NCBI RefSeq assembly: GCF_014644495.1
Contig: NZ_BMKU01000012.1
Coordinates: 1-64,000 of the forward strand
DNA length: 64,000 nucleotides
Direction of reading: 5' to 3'
Source: Pseudarthrobacter polychromogenes
GTDB lineage: Bacteria; Actinomycetota; Actinomycetes; Actinomycetales; Micrococcaceae
Within the stretch, counting starts at the first letter, position 1; the number at the start of each line of letters is the position of its first letter. The translations under genes and the position numbers were made by a program. Below, piece by piece: positions 24,401 through 33,951 of this stretch. A model generated the notes under the pieces. The model was given only the letters and a program-made list of their open reading frames with translations, was not told where the DNA came from and ran no database searches.

Positions 24401-26105
24401 TGGTGTCCAGGAGGTTGCCGTTGGGGCCGATGGCACAGGTCAGGGAGGTGACCAGCTCCTCGCGGATGGCGTCCAGCGGCGGGTTGGTCACCTGCGCGAA
24501 GGACTGCACGAAGTAGTCGAAGAGCAGGCGGGGGCGCTTTGACAGCACGGCCACCGGGGTATCGGAGCCCATGGCGCCCAGCGGTTCGGCGCCGGTGCGG
24601 GCCATCGGGCCGAGCAGGATCTTCAGTTCCTCGGTGGTGTAGCCGAAGGTGCGCTGGCGAATGTTCACCGACGCGGCCGTGTGGACCACGTGCTCGCGCT
24701 CGGGGAGCTCGTTAAGGTCGATCAGGTTGTCCTTGACCCACTCCGCCCACGGGTTGGCGGCGGCGACCTCGGCCTTGACCTCTTCATCGTCGATGACGCG
24801 GCCGGCCTCGGTGTCCACCAGGAACATCTTGCCCGGGGACACACGGCCCTTCTTGACCACCTTGGAGGCTTCGACGTCGATGACGCCCACCTCGGAGGCA
24901 AAGACAATCAGGCCGTCCTCGGTAATCCAGAAACGTCCGGGACGCAGGCCGTTGCGGTCCAGGGTGGCGCCCACCAGGCTGCCGTCGGTGAACGAGACGG
25001 CTGCGGGGCCGTCCCACGGTTCCATCAGCAGGGAGTGGTACTCGTAGAACGCGCGCCGGGCCGGATCCATGGTGGCGTGGTTTTCCCAGGCCTCGGGGAT
25101 CATCATCATGATCGAGTGCGTGATGGGGCGGCCGGACAGCCACAGCAGCTCGGCCACCTCGTCGAAGGACGCGGAGTCCGAGGCACCCGGGGTGCAGATG
25201 GGGTACAGCTCTTCCGGGGTGTCGCCCAGCAGCGGGTTGGCCAGCTGCGACTGGCGGGCGCGCATCCAGTTCCGGTTTCCCTTGACCGTGTTGATTTCGC
25301 CGTTGTGCGCGATGGTGCGGAACGGCTGGGCCAGCGGCCAGGACGGGAAGGTGTTGGTGGAGAAGCGCGAGTGGACGATTGCCAGCTTGGTCTTGAAGCG
25401 CTTGTCAGAGAGGTCCGGGTAGAACGGCTCCAGCTGGGCGGTGGTGAGCATGCCCTTGTAGACAATGGTGCGCGAGGACAGCGACGGGAAGTAGACGCCG
25501 AACTTGTTCTGGGCGCGCTTGCGGATCCGCCAGGCGCGGGAGTCCAGCTCATTGCGGTCCAGTTCCTCGCCGGTGGCGGATCCCAGGAAGGGCTGGGAGA
25601 AGTACGGCATGCAGGCGCGTGCCATGGCCCCGACCAGGTCCGCGACGATGGGCACTTCGCGCCACCCGAGCACCGTCAGGCCCTCGTCGGCTGCCAGGCC
25701 CTCGATGCCGGCCTTCGCGGCGTCGGCCTCGCGCTGTTCGGCGGGAAGGAAGGCGGTGCCGGCCACGTACTGGCCGGGAGCGGGAAGTTCGAACTCCGTG
25801 ACCGCGCGGAAGAACTCGTCCGGGATCTGCATGAGGAGGCCCGCGCCGTCACCGGTGCCCTCGTCCGCGCCCACGGCACCGCGGTGCTCAAGGTTGCGCA
25901 GGGCAGTGAGGGCGGCGTCCACGATGTCATAGCCGGGCTCGCCGCGGAGCGTGGCGATGATCGCAAGACCGCAGGCGTCCTTCTCCTGCTCCGGGTTGTA
26001 GAGCCCGGCCGCCTCCGGCAGGGCTGCGAAGCGCTTGAACGGCGACATGGCAGTCTCAGGCTGGTCCGGTTCTGACCAGCTGGGAGTGTGAAGAGTTTGG
26101 GTCAT
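21492..26105 (-). CDS. gltB: glutamate synthase large subunit
   Basis: This is the 1,537-residue glutaminase and FMN subunit that makes glutamate from glutamine and 2-oxoglutarate. The N-terminal part carries the amidotransferase Cys in KDACGLAII, exposed after removal of a propeptide. The central and FMN domains follow, with [20 protein letters not shown] supplying 3Fe-4S cysteines. A C-terminal beta-helix contains [14 protein letters not shown] start at the ATG at 26105 because AGGAAGGACG lies before it and upstream residues do not look conserved; an internal ATG at 26048 would also leave an acceptable propeptide. The gene forms an operon with gltD. Confidence 0.97.
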   Translation of the reverse strand: MTQTLHTPSWSEPDQPETAMSPFKRFAALPEAAGLYNPEQEKDACGLAIIATLRGEPGYDIVDAALTALRNLEHRGAVGADEGTGDGAGLLMQIPDEFFRAVTEFELPAPGQYVAGTAFLPAEQREADAAKAGIEGLAADEGLTVLGWREVPIVADLVGAMARACMPYFSQPFLGSATGEELDRNELDSRAWRIRKRAQNKFGVYFPSLSSRTIVYKGMLTTAQLEPFYPDLSDKRFKTKLAIVHSRFSTNTFPSWPLAQPFRTIAHNGEINTVKGNRNWMRARQSQLANPLLGDTPEELYPICTPGASDSASFDEVAELLWLSGRPITHSIMMMIPEAWENHATMDPARRAFYEYHSLLMEPWDGPAAVSFTDGSLVGATLDRNGLRPGRFWITEDGLIVFASEVGVIDVEASKVVKKGRVSPGKMFLVDTEAGRVIDDEEVKAEVAAANPWAEWVKDNLIDLNELPEREHVVHTAASVNIRQRTFGYTTEELKILLGPMARTGAEPLGAMGSDTPVAVLSKRPRLLFDYFVQSFAQVTNPPLDAIREELVTSLTCAIGPNGNLLDTKQVRQPQVQLPFPVINNDQLAKIANIENADGDKVAMKVRGLYRPEGGENALRARLTEICEQVSGAINRGVQYVVLSDRDSNAQWAPIPSLLLVSAVHHHLLRSANRTKTALVVEAGDVRETHHVAVLIGYGASAVNPYLAMESVEQLIAAGDVTGVTPQDGVYNLIKGLGKGVLKIMSKMGISTVASYTGAQTFEALGLGQELVDEFFAGTHSQLGGVGLDVIAAEVSARHQMAYPEGGIEQPHRPLLGGGEYQWRRDGEPHLFNPETVFRLQHATRERRYDIFKAYTRGVDDQSENLMTLRGLLKFKNERPPVPLEEVEPVSSIVKRFSTGAMSYGSISQEAHETLAIAMNQLGGKSNTGEGGEDVDRLLDPKRRSAVKQIASGRFGVTSLYLTNADDIQIKMAQGAKPGEGGQLMAQKVYPWVARTRHSTPGVGLISPPPHHDIYSIEDLAQLIYDAKRANPSARVHVKLVSEVGIGTVAAGVTKAKADVVLVSGHDGGTGASPLNSLKHAGVPWELGLAETQQTLMLNGLRDRVVVQVDGQLKTGRDVVIAALLGGEEFGFATAPLVVEGCIMMRVCHLDTCPVGVATQNPELRARFSGKPEFVVNFFEFLAEEVREILAELGFRSLEEAIGHAEVLDARDAVNHWKADGLDLDPILHGLEFDDDAPLRNMTGQNHELDKHFDQRLITMSTEALTDRSPVKIAVDVINTDRSVGTMLGHVVTKTFGTDVLATDTIDITLSGTAGQSLGAFLPAGITLRLFGDSNDYVGKGLSGGRIIVRPDRTNVFKAETNVIAGNVIGYGATSGEMFLRGQVGERFLVRNSGATAVVEGIGDHGCEYMTGGQTLIIGRTGRNFGAGMSGGTAYVLDLDAARVNKDALQSGELQLRELDAEDRDIVHGLLVKHVEETDSQLAARLLENFDDTAARITKVLPRDYAAVLQTRLDAIEEGLDPDGEEVWSRILEVTGG

Positions 26106-26221
26106 GGGAGACGTCCTTCCTCCTGATCGTGCGTATGGAAGGGACACCGTTGGCCCCACTCGTCGGCGCCGCTCTGATGGGCACAACAAAGTGTTATTTA
26201 CTGGAAATTGTAGGTCAGCAT

Positions 26222-26250
26222 GGCCTGCTGAACTAACAGTTACGCAGGCC
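26222..26250. promoter_or_regulatory. inverted repeat between lgt and gltB
   Basis: GGCCTGC (26222-26228) and GCAGGCC (26244-26250) enclose AACT-AAC-AGTT, giving an 11-bp hairpin with a small internal mismatch. It lies about 120 bases before the gltB start and 120 bases after the lgt stop. It could end the trp-lgt transcript or bind a gltB regulator. No T run follows it. Confidence 0.4.
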
Positions 26251-26368
26251 CCTGCCCCGGGCAACACCGGACAGCAGCTCTATGCTGTCCAGGGTGGCCC
26301 CGCTGCCACGACGCTGTGGTGATTGGGCGCTTCGAGCGGTGGCTCTGCTGCCCTGCCTGGCCCGCGCG

Positions 26369-27523
26369 CTACTTGGTAGCGCCGGCTTCCGGCCCGGTTC
26401 CTGTGGCGGTGCTGCCGGACTTTCCGGCGGCCGTTGCATCCGGTCCGGGCGTGGTGCCCGCCGGTGCAGCCGCGGCCTCTTCCGTTGGCACGGAAGCACG
26501 CCGGGAACCGTTTTGGTTATCAGGGAGATTATCACGCGATTCACTATCTGAGACAACAGTGTCCGGATCACGGACCTCGTCGCCGGCGGCGGCTGCAGCC
26601 TTCGGACCGTCAGCCTTCTCCGGCTCACGGCCCGCCAAATACACGGTGTCCCGCCCGGTGCGCTTCTTCCGTCCCAGCAGGATGAAGGCCACGAGGGCTG
26701 CCAGGAACACGAAGATGCTGGTCCAGACGTTCAGGCGGGTGGTGATGCCAAACAGTTCAATCTGCTCGGCGTCATCGATCCGCATCGCCTCGATCCAGAC
26801 CCGGCCCAGCGTGTAGTACATGGCGTACAGCCAGAAGAGCCTGCTGCGCCGGAAGTTGAACTTCCGGTCCAGTGCGAGCAGGAGGACGACGCCGGCCAGG
26901 TTCCACAGCGATTCGTACAGGAACGTGGGGTGGAACAGCGTGTCCGCCGGAGTTCCGGCCGGAAAGTTGGGGTTGTCGGCATCGATCTGCAGGCCCCACG
27001 GCAGGGTGGTGGGGCTGCCGAAGAGTTCCTGGTTGAAGTAGTTGCCCCAGCGGCCAATGGCCTGGGCCAGCAGCAGCCCGGGCGCGGCGGCGTCCAGGAA
27101 GGCGCTGAGCTTGACGCCGCTACGGCGGCAGCCGATCCAGGCGCCCACGACACCCAGCACAACGGCGCCCCAGATGCCGAGTCCGCCGCGCTGGATCTGG
27201 GGAATGAGGGACAGGTCGCCGGTGCCGTCGAAGCCGGGGCCGAAGTAGGCATCGGGTGAGGACACCACGTGGTAGAGGCGTCCGCCGATGATGCCGAAGG
27301 GAATGGCCCAAACCACGATGTCCCAGACGCTGCCTTCAGGCGCGCCACGGCGTGCCCAGCGGACGGAGGTCAGCCAGAGGCCCGCCACGATGCCTGCCAG
27401 GATGCACAGTGCGTAGGCGTGGATGCGCAGCGTTCCCCAGGGAAGGGGAATATCGAACCCGGACCAGTCCGGGCTCGGAATGCTGGCCGGCACCATGGCG
27501 GCTGCCTGAAGGAGGGTCTGCAT
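26369..27523 (-). CDS. lgt: prolipoprotein diacylglyceryl transferase
   Basis: This integral membrane enzyme of 384 residues transfers diacylglycerol to the lipobox cysteine of prolipoproteins. Several membrane segments are visible, together with GGRLYHVV, RGGLGIWG and the signature AIGRWGNYFNQELFG with its key Arg, Asn and Glu. The catalytic part ends near residue 285 (LLGRKKR). About 100 residues rich in Ala, Glu and Pro follow, a tail common in actinobacterial Lgt. The gene follows trpA by four bases, so it belongs to the trp operon. Confidence 0.95.
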   Translation of the reverse strand: MQTLLQAAAMVPASIPSPDWSGFDIPLPWGTLRIHAYALCILAGIVAGLWLTSVRWARRGAPEGSVWDIVVWAIPFGIIGGRLYHVVSSPDAYFGPGFDGTGDLSLIPQIQRGGLGIWGAVVLGVVGAWIGCRRSGVKLSAFLDAAAPGLLLAQAIGRWGNYFNQELFGSPTTLPWGLQIDADNPNFPAGTPADTLFHPTFLYESLWNLAGVVLLLALDRKFNFRRSRLFWLYAMYYTLGRVWIEAMRIDDAEQIELFGITTRLNVWTSIFVFLAALVAFILLGRKKRTGRDTVYLAGREPEKADGPKAAAAAGDEVRDPDTVVSDSESRDNLPDNQNGSRRASVPTEEAAAAPAGTTPGPDATAAGKSGSTATGTGPEAGATK

Positions 27524-27527
27524 GGGT

Positions 27528-28352
27528 TTAGGCTTCTTCCTCTGTCAGTCCGGAGCGGCTCAGTCCGGTGCTGAGGTCCTTGGTGAGGGCAGCGACGGCG
27601 TCCACACCGCCGTCTCTGATTGCTGCCACCAGGGCGGTGCCCACGATGACCCCTTCGGCGTAGGCGGCGATCTCGCGGACCTGGCTGGCGTTGGAGACGC
27701 CAAGGCCCACGCAGACGCGGTCGGCGCCGGCGGCGTGTGCTGCTGCCACTACGTCCTTCGCCGCGGTGCTGACGGAGGTCCGGGCGCCGGTGACGCCCAT
27801 GATTGACACGGCGTAAACGAAGCCCCGGCTGGCGTCCACTGTCCGCTGCATGCGCTCGGGGGTGGAGGACGGCGCCACGAGGAACACCCGGTCCAGGCCG
27901 TACTTGTCGGAGGCTTCCATCCACTCGGAAGCCTCGTCCGGAATGAGGTCAGGGGTGATGAGCCCGGCTCCCCCGGCTTCGGCCAGGCGGCGGGAAAACT
28001 CGTCCACACCCATGCGGACCACGGGGTTCCAGTAGGTCATGACCAGGACGGCGGCATCGGTGCTGCTGGTGATGCCCTGCACGACGTCGAACACCTGGCT
28101 GACGGTGAATCCGTTGGCCAGTGCCTCGGTGGTGGCGGCCTGGATGACCTGGCCGTCCATCACTGGGTCGGAGTAGGGAATGCCGATCTCGATGAGGTCG
28201 GCACCGTTCTCAGCCAGGGCGATGCCCGCGGCGATGGTGTCTTCGACGCTGGGGTAGCCGGCGGGAAGGTAGCCGATCAGGGCGGCGCGGCCCTCGGCAC
28301 GGGCCTTGTCGATGGCCGCTGCTGACTTGCTGGTGGTCTGTGCAGTGGTCAC
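27528..28352 (-). CDS. trpA: tryptophan synthase alpha subunit
   Basis: This 274-residue TIM-barrel subunit releases indole from indole-3-glycerol phosphate and passes it to TrpB. Visible motifs include [11 protein letters not shown], the catalytic Glu in [28 protein letters not shown] and [13 protein letters not shown] in the phosphate-binding region. The GTG at 28352 overlaps the trpB stop in a GTGA junction and gives the family start; a longer reading frame upstream is not conserved. Confidence 0.97.
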   Translation of the reverse strand: MTTAQTTSKSAAAIDKARAEGRAALIGYLPAGYPSVEDTIAAGIALAENGADLIEIGIPYSDPVMDGQVIQAATTEALANGFTVSQVFDVVQGITSSTDAAVLVMTYWNPVVRMGVDEFSRRLAEAGGAGLITPDLIPDEASEWMEASDKYGLDRVFLVAPSSTPERMQRTVDASRGFVYAVSIMGVTGARTSVSTAAKDVVAAAHAAGADRVCVGLGVSNASQVREIAAYAEGVIVGTALVAAIRDGGVDAVAALTKDLSTGLSRSGLTEEEA

Positions 28353-29689
28353 AGCTGCTCCCCCTCTTTGCCGATTTCCGACTCGGCGGAATCCTTGTCC
28401 AACAGGTCGAACCATTCGGCTGCGGTGGCTACATCCTTGTCGCCGCGGCCCGAAAGGTTCACGATCACGATCTTGTCCTGCGCAGTCCCGCCGCTGGCCG
28501 CGGCTTCGGCTGCGAGGCGCTGGCCCACCTTGATGGCTCCGGCCAGGGCATGGGAGGACTCAATAGCGGGAATGATGCCTTCCGTGCGGCACAGCAGCCG
28601 GAAGGATTCCATGGCCTCGCTGTCCGTGATGGGCTCGTAGCTCACCCGTCCGATGTCCGACAGGTAGGAGTGTTCCGGTCCGACGCCGGGGTAGTCGAGG
28701 CCGGCGGAGATCGAGTGGGACTCGATTGTCTGGCCGTCGTCGTCCTGCATGAGGTAGGACCGGGCACCGTGCAGCACGCCGGGCTTGCCCAGCGTGATGG
28801 TGGCTGCGTGGCGCCCCGTGTCCACGCCGTCGCCGCCGGCTTCGAAGCCGTAGATCTTCACGGACGGATCGTCAAGGAAGCCGTGAAAGATGCCGATGGC
28901 GTTGGAGCCGCCGCCGATGCAGGCACAGACGGCGTCCGGGAGCCGGCCTTCCTGCTCCAGGATCTGGGCACGGGCTTCCTCCCCGATGACTTCGTGGAAG
29001 TACCGCACCATGGCCGGGAAGGGGTGCGCGCCTGCCGCGGTGCCAAGGAGGTAGTGGGTGTTGTCCACGTTGGCCACCCAGTCGCGCAGGGCGTCGTTGA
29101 TGGCGTCCTTGAGGGTCTGCGATCCGCTGGTCACGGGGATGACTGTGGCGCCAAGGAGTTCCATGCGCGCAACGTTCAGCGCCTGGCGGCGGCAGTCCTC
29201 GGCACCCATGTAGACGACGCACTCGAGCCCCATGAGGGCAGCGGCAGTGGCGCTGGCCACACCGTGCTGGCCTGCGCCGGTCTCAGCGATGACGCGGGTC
29301 TTACCCATCCGCTTGGCGAGCAGCGCCTGGCCGAGGACGTTGTTGATCTTGTGCGATCCGGTGTGGTTGAGGTCCTCGCGCTTGAGGAAGATGCGGACCC
29401 CTCCGGCGTGCTGGGAGAAGCGCTTGGCTTCGGTCAGCAGGGACGGGCGGCCGGAGTAGTTCTTGTTCAGGTCGGCGATCTGTGCCCGGAATTCGGGATC
29501 TTCCTTGGCCTTGTTGAAGGTGTCCTCAAGCTCGTCCAACGCGGCGATCAGGGATTCCGGCATCCAGCGTCCGCCGTAGCTTCCGAAGTAGGGCCCCGGG
29601 GCGTGCTTCAGGGAGCCGCCCTGCAGGAATGCTTCGGCGGCATTGTTGTCAGTATCGTTGCCGGCGTTGCCGGAGGGTGCTTCAGCCAT
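28349..29689 (-). CDS. trpB: tryptophan synthase beta subunit
   Basis: This 446-residue PLP enzyme joins indole and serine to make tryptophan. The PLP lysine lies in [20 protein letters not shown], the glycine-rich phosphate loop is [12 protein letters not shown], and [11 protein letters not shown] is also conserved. The length is slightly more than usual because of an N-terminal extension of about 30 residues rich in Asn, Gly and Ala. The gene is coupled to trpA by a four-base overlap. About 110 bases without a gene separate it from trpC. Confidence 0.97.
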   Translation of the reverse strand: MAEAPSGNAGNDTDNNAAEAFLQGGSLKHAPGPYFGSYGGRWMPESLIAALDELEDTFNKAKEDPEFRAQIADLNKNYSGRPSLLTEAKRFSQHAGGVRIFLKREDLNHTGSHKINNVLGQALLAKRMGKTRVIAETGAGQHGVASATAAALMGLECVVYMGAEDCRRQALNVARMELLGATVIPVTSGSQTLKDAINDALRDWVANVDNTHYLLGTAAGAHPFPAMVRYFHEVIGEEARAQILEQEGRLPDAVCACIGGGSNAIGIFHGFLDDPSVKIYGFEAGGDGVDTGRHAATITLGKPGVLHGARSYLMQDDDGQTIESHSISAGLDYPGVGPEHSYLSDIGRVSYEPITDSEAMESFRLLCRTEGIIPAIESSHALAGAIKVGQRLAAEAAASGGTAQDKIVIVNLSGRGDKDVATAAEWFDLLDKDSAESEIGKEGEQL

Positions 29690-29802
29690 CAGTCCCGTCC
29701 TGTTCCAGTTGGATGTTTCTCAAAGTGTGGTGCCCGCGGGCCGGGTATACAGGACCGGCCGGCCGGGCGAGCCCCGCCTTCCGCTCCTGCACCGTGTGTG
29801 CG

Positions 29803-30624
29803 TCAGGCGCGGGCTGCGATGGCGGCGGCGCCTGCCGCCTTGAATTCGGCGATCCGCTCCCGCGGCGTCGAGTGGCTGACCAGGGCCTCGCCGACGAGCA
29901 CGGCGTTGGCGCCGCTGGCGGCGTAATGCGTGACGTCGTCGGCGTCCCGTACGCCGGACTCGGCGACCACCACTGCCCCGGCCGGGATCTGCCCGGCCAG
30001 TGAGGCAAAGACCGAACGGTCGACGTCGAGCGTCTTCAGGTTCCGCACGTTGACGCCGATAATGCGCGCCTGCGCGGCAACCGCCCGCTCGATTTCCTCT
30101 TCAGTGTGCGTTTCCACCAGCACGCTCATGCCAAGGTCGCGGCTGAGGGCACTGAACTCGGCGAGCTGGGCGTCGGAGAGCGCGGCAACGATGAGGAGGA
30201 TCAGGTCCGCGCCGTGGGCACGGGCTTCCCAGATCTGGTACTCGTCAAGGGTGAAGTCCTTCCGCAGGAGTGGAACGTCGACGGCGGCCCGCACGGCGTC
30301 GAGGTCCGCGAGGGACCCGCTGAAGCGGCGCTGTTCGGTGAGGACGCTGATGACGGAGGCACCGCCGTCGGCATACTGCCTGGCGAGGGACGCGGGGTCC
30401 CCGATGGCGGCAAGGTCTCCCTTGGAGGGGCTGCGGCGTTTAATTTCCGCGATGACTTTGAGCTCAGCCCGGGAAGGTGATGGGCCGCCGAGCGCTGCCC
30501 AGGCGTCGCGGGCAGGTGCCGCGGCCTGCGCCAGGTCCTTCAGTTCAGCCAGCGAAACAAGCTGTTTCCGGGCCTCCATATCCTCCCTGACACCGGCATT
30601 GATGTCATCGAGAACAGTGGACAT
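29803..30624 (-). CDS. trpC: indole-3-glycerol-phosphate synthase
   Basis: This 273-residue TIM barrel closes the indole ring in the fourth step of tryptophan synthesis. Visible family motifs are VIAEIKRRSPSKGDL with the catalytic lysine, DGGASVISVLTE, PLLRKDFTLDEYQIWEARAH, GVNVRNLKTL and AESGVRDADDV. No phosphoribosylanthranilate isomerase domain is fused. The ATG shares a base with the stop of the HGxxPAAW gene upstream (TGATG), indicating coupled translation. Confidence 0.97.
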   Translation of the reverse strand: MSTVLDDINAGVREDMEARKQLVSLAELKDLAQAAAPARDAWAALGGPSPSRAELKVIAEIKRRSPSKGDLAAIGDPASLARQYADGGASVISVLTEQRRFSGSLADLDAVRAAVDVPLLRKDFTLDEYQIWEARAHGADLILLIVAALSDAQLAEFSALSRDLGMSVLVETHTEEEIERAVAAQARIIGVNVRNLKTLDVDRSVFASLAGQIPAGAVVVAESGVRDADDVTHYAASGANAVLVGEALVSHSTPRERIAEFKAAGAAAIAARA

Positions 30625-30911
30625 CAGTGGCCGGAGTTCTTCAGCTTGCTGCCTTCAACGCCGTAGCCTGCCTTGCGCATGACGTAGCCCAGGATCAGGC
30701 CCAGCACCATGACGCCGCCGCCGGCGATGAAGATGGGGGTGTTGGCAATGACGAATGCGATTGACATGATCAGGGCGCCGACCAGCATCACGATGACGCA
30801 GGTCCAGGCTGCGGGGCTGTTGCCGTGGCCAAGTTCCTGGCTGTGGTCGATGACGCCCGGGGCAACGGTGCGGGTGCCGGACTTGGAAACGGACGCAGGT
30901 GCTTTGCTCAT
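30624..30911 (-). CDS. HGxxPAAW-motif membrane protein
   Basis: This 95-residue protein carries GHGNSPAAWTCV near residues 28-39, the motif that names a small actinobacterial family found in trp operons. Two hydrophobic segments follow (VIMLVGALIMSIAFVIA and PIFIAGGGVMVLGLILGYV). Its function is unknown, though the genomic association with tryptophan genes is well known. The ATG at 30911 is preceded by GAGGAGATTTCC. The gene is coupled to trpC. Confidence 0.85.
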   Translation of the reverse strand: MSKAPASVSKSGTRTVAPGVIDHSQELGHGNSPAAWTCVIVMLVGALIMSIAFVIANTPIFIAGGGVMVLGLILGYVMRKAGYGVEGSKLKNSGH

Positions 30912-31014
30912 GGAAATCTCCTCAGGGTGAATACTGCTTACATTCTGCCATTTTTTGGCCCGCAACCGGTTATCGGGCGGCGCGCAGCCGGTGCCGCGGC
31001 CAGTCCAGGCCGGG

Positions 31015-31719
31015 TCAGGTGGGATCGTCGCCGCGGGAGAGCCGGTCCCAGCTGTCGATCTCGTCCACCGGGCCTGCTGCCGCGGGACTGCCCGCCGCCG
31101 GTGCGTCATATTTCGTCCGGGCCTTCCAGTACCGCCCCGCGGGGACAATCAGCAGGGCAGCCAGGGCCAGCAGGCATCCGGCCGCGACGGCGAGGAGCGG
31201 GAAGGCAGTGACAGCCACCTGGGCCTGGCTTCCGGTAACGCCGGTGGCTTCCGCAATGGAACCCTGGGCGGCCGCCAGCGGGCTGGAGAGGACCGTCGCG
31301 GCCGCGGCGACAATTCCGGCGGCGGCCAGGACGATGATGGCGGTGATGATCCACCGGGCAATCCTGCCGGCAATGGCGGCTGCCAGTCCCCCGGCGAGGG
31401 CCACCAGGGCCAGGGCCGTGACGGCGGTGGCGGCCTTGCTGCCCTGCACCGGGAGTGGTTCCTGCGCGGCGCCGCCCTGGCCAAGCTGGTTGGGATCGAG
31501 GGTGACACTGATCCAGGTCTGGGTGGTGGTGCCGAAGACCGCCAGGGCCAGGACGGAAATGAGCAGCACCAATGTGGACCTGCGTGCCCAGGCGGGCGCC
31601 GCCGGGCCCGTGCCCGCAGCTGCCGCCTGTCCTGCGCCTGCTTGCCCTGCTGCAGGTTCCTGTGCTGCTGCGGGTTCCTGTGCGGGTGCGGGTTCCTGTG
31701 CGGGTTCCGGACGGGGCAT
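31015..31719 (-). CDS. Trp biosynthesis-associated membrane protein
   Basis: This 234-residue protein has a Pro/Ala/Gln/Glu-rich N-terminus of about 45 residues followed by four likely membrane segments (for example LVLLISVLALAVFG, AVTALALVALAGGLAAAIAG, IIVLAAAGIVAAAATVL and FPLLAVAAGCLLALAALLIV). It matches the family found next to trpE in actinobacteria (TIGR02234, from memory). Its role is unproven; regulation or transport linked to tryptophan has been suggested by context only. The ATG overlaps the trpE stop. The N-terminal low-complexity part is encoded by 18-bp tandem repeats. Confidence 0.85.
   Translation of the reverse strand: MPRPEPAQEPAPAQEPAAAQEPAAGQAGAGQAAAAGTGPAAPAWARRSTLVLLISVLALAVFGTTTQTWISVTLDPNQLGQGGAAQEPLPVQGSKAATAVTALALVALAGGLAAAIAGRIARWIITAIIVLAAAGIVAAAATVLSSPLAAAQGSIAEATGVTGSQAQVAVTAFPLLAVAAGCLLALAALLIVPAGRYWKARTKYDAPAAGSPAAAGPVDEIDSWDRLSRGDDPT
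31655..31708. repeat. 18-bp tandem repeat in coding sequence
   Basis: GGTTCCTGTG begins at 31655, 31673 and 31691, giving three units of 18 bases. On the minus strand they encode a repeated PAQEPA-type hexapeptide. Confidence 0.75.
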
Positions 31720-33281
31720 CAGGACTCCGACCCGCCGGGAAGCGAGTCCGCGGAGATGTTCTGCAAGGTACCCGCGGTGTGGACGGCGCGGAGGGGCGCT
31801 GCGGCCTTGTTGACGGTTTCCAGGGCCTCGGTGTCGTTGACCGAATCAGCCACGATGCCGCCCCCGGCCTGGACATAGGCGCGCCCGTCCCGGATCAGCG
31901 CGGAGCGGATGGCGATGGCCATGTCCATGTCGCCCGCGAAATCGAGGTAGCCCACCACTCCGCCGTAGATACCCCGGCGGTGCGGTTCGAGTTCGTCCAG
32001 GAGTCGCAGCGCACGGGGCTTGGGGGCGCCGGAAAGGGTGCCGGCCGGGAAGGTTGCCTTCAGCACGTCATAGGCCTTGGCCTGCGGCGAAAGCTGTCCC
32101 ACCACGGTGGACACCAGGTGCATGATGTGGCTGAAGCGCTCCACCTCCATGAACTGGGTGACGTCCACCGTCCCCGCCACGCAGACCTTGGACAGGTCGT
32201 TCCGTGAAAGGTCCACCAGCATCAGGTGTTCGGCACGTTCCTTCTGGTCCGCCAGGAGTTCCTCGGCAAGTGCCTTGTCCGCCTCCACTGTTCGGCCCCG
32301 CGGCCGGGACCCGGCAATGGGGTGGGTGATGACTTCCTCACCGGTCACCGTCACCAGCGCCTCGGGCGAGGAACCAACAATGGAATACTCCCGGCCCTCG
32401 GCGTCCTCGAGGCTGAAAATGTACATGTAGGGGCTCGGGTTGGTGTTCCGCAGGACCCGGTAGACGTCCAGGGCCGATGCCTGGCACTCCATTTCGAAGC
32501 GGCGGGAGATGACCACCTGGAACACCTCGCCGTCCACGATGGCCTCCTTGCCGCGGTCCAGGGCAGCCAGGTACTCGGCCTCGTCCCAGCGCTCCTGGAC
32601 GCTCGAGGCGAAGTCCAGTGCCGCGGGAGCCAGGACCGAGACGGGCTGCGCCACGGGAGTGCTGACCTTGGCAAGCAGCGCCTTGACCCTGGCCACGGCG
32701 TCGTGCCAGGCCTCATCCACGCGCTCGGAGCTGTCATCGAAATTGATGGCGTTTGCGATGAGCAGCACGGTGCCGTCCACATTGTCGTGGACGGCCATGT
32801 CCGTGACCAGGTTCAACGCCATCTCCGGGAGCTGCAGGTCGTCCTCGGGCGGGCTGACCAGGCGTTCCCAGTGCCGGACCGTTTCCCAGCCCAGGAATCC
32901 CACCAGGCCGGAGGTAAAGGGCGGCAGTCCGTCGAACCTGTCGGTGCGGAGGGCTTCGATGGTGTCGCGAATGGCGTCCACCGGGCTGCCGTCCACGGGG
33001 ACGCCGGCGGGAGGCTGGCCCAGCCAGTGTGCGTTCCCGTCCTTGGTGGTCAGGGTGGCCCTGGACCTCGCGCCGATGAACGAGTAGCGGGACCACGCCC
33101 CGCCTACTGCCGCGGATTCCATCAGGAACGTGCCGGGCTGGCCGTTCGCGAGCTTCCGGTACAGGCCGATGGGGGTCTCGGCGTCCGCGAGCACCTTGAG
33201 CCGGACGGGGATGACGCGGCTGTGCCCGGCCAGCTCCCTGAATTCCTCGAGGCCCGGGCTGATGATTCCAAGGTCCTGCAT
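31719..33281 (-). CDS. trpE: anthranilate synthase component I
   Basis: This 520-residue enzyme converts chorismate to anthranilate with ammonia supplied by a TrpG partner, which is not in this window. The C-terminal chorismate-binding domain shows SPSPYMYIF-like NPSPYMYIFSLED, ITHPIAGSRPRGRT, MLVDLSRNDLSKVC and ATFPAGTLSGAPKPRA. Its N-terminal domain begins MQDLGIISPGLEEFRELAGH, and the start codon is the ATG at 33281. Feedback inhibition by tryptophan is usual through the N-terminal LLES-like site; here the equivalent reads LMESA. Confidence 0.96.
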   Translation of the reverse strand: MQDLGIISPGLEEFRELAGHSRVIPVRLKVLADAETPIGLYRKLANGQPGTFLMESAAVGGAWSRYSFIGARSRATLTTKDGNAHWLGQPPAGVPVDGSPVDAIRDTIEALRTDRFDGLPPFTSGLVGFLGWETVRHWERLVSPPEDDLQLPEMALNLVTDMAVHDNVDGTVLLIANAINFDDSSERVDEAWHDAVARVKALLAKVSTPVAQPVSVLAPAALDFASSVQERWDEAEYLAALDRGKEAIVDGEVFQVVISRRFEMECQASALDVYRVLRNTNPSPYMYIFSLEDAEGREYSIVGSSPEALVTVTGEEVITHPIAGSRPRGRTVEADKALAEELLADQKERAEHLMLVDLSRNDLSKVCVAGTVDVTQFMEVERFSHIMHLVSTVVGQLSPQAKAYDVLKATFPAGTLSGAPKPRALRLLDELEPHRRGIYGGVVGYLDFAGDMDMAIAIRSALIRDGRAYVQAGGGIVADSVNDTEALETVNKAAAPLRAVHTAGTLQNISADSLPGGSES

Positions 33282-33399
33282 GGCTATGCTGTTCCGCCTG
33301 TTCTCGTTGGGCCGTCTGCGCCGGCGCATGTGGGTGTGCTTGCGGGGGCGGCCGGCCCTCCCCCGCGTGACCGCAGCTGGCTGCGGCTCCTGAAGATGT

Positions 33400-33843
33400 T
33401 CAGCCCGCCTGGCCGGTCGTGACAGCCAGGTCCCGGCCGTCGAAGCAGGTGCGGGTGCCGGTGTGGCACGCTGCGCCCACTTGGTCCACCCGCACGAGCA
33501 GCGCGTCGCCGTCGCAGTCCATCGCCACGGACTTGACCCACTGCACGTGCCCGGAAGTGTCCCCCTTGCGCCAGTATTCCTGGCGGGAACGCGAGTAGAA
33601 GGTGACCCGCCCGGTGGTCATGGTGCGGTGCAGGGCTTCGTCGTCCATCCAGCCCAGCATCAGGACCTCGTTGGTGTCGTACTGCTGCACCACCGCGGCC
33701 ACCAGGCCGGCGCTGTCACGCTTGAGCGCGGCGGCCAGTTCCCCGGGAAGCGGGCTTGGGGATGACGCGGCGGCCGGGCCGGGCGTGGCAGCCACAGGCA
33801 CGGCGGAGCCGGGGTTCGGGACGGGGGCGGGGTACTCAGACAT
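33400..33843 (-). CDS. hisI: phosphoribosyl-AMP cyclohydrolase
   Basis: This 147-residue metal-dependent enzyme opens the purine ring in the third step of histidine synthesis. [18 protein letters not shown], the metal-binding aspartates in [15 protein letters not shown], and the cysteines in [10 protein letters not shown] are visible. An N-terminal extension of about 35 residues rich in Pro, Ala and Ser precedes the core. The ATG at 33843 follows a -10 element (TAGACT) by seven bases, so hisI probably begins its own transcript and leads into trpE. Confidence 0.95.
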   Translation of the reverse strand: MSEYPAPVPNPGSAVPVAATPGPAAASSPSPLPGELAAALKRDSAGLVAAVVQQYDTNEVLMLGWMDDEALHRTMTTGRVTFYSRSRQEYWRKGDTSGHVQWVKSVAMDCDGDALLVRVDQVGAACHTGTRTCFDGRDLAVTTGQAG

Positions 33844-33850
33844 CAGGTCA

Positions 33851-33856
33851 AGTCTA
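33851..33856 (-). promoter_or_regulatory. -10 element of hisI
   Basis: TAGACT on the minus strand ends seven bases before the hisI ATG, so the transcript should have little or no leader. Confidence 0.45.
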
Positions 33857-33940
33857 GTGCCTGCACCGCGGCCCCGAACGTGTGTGAACAACGGCACGCC
33901 AGCGGGGTGGCCGCGCTGCCCAACTCCGCGCCGGTCATGC

Positions 33941-33946
33941 TAGTTT
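33941..33946 (+). promoter_or_regulatory. -10 element of the DinB-like gene
   Basis: TAGTTT ends five bases before the GTG at 33952 and eight before the ATG at 33955, again a leaderless arrangement. Confidence 0.4.
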
Positions 33947-33951
33947 CACAA

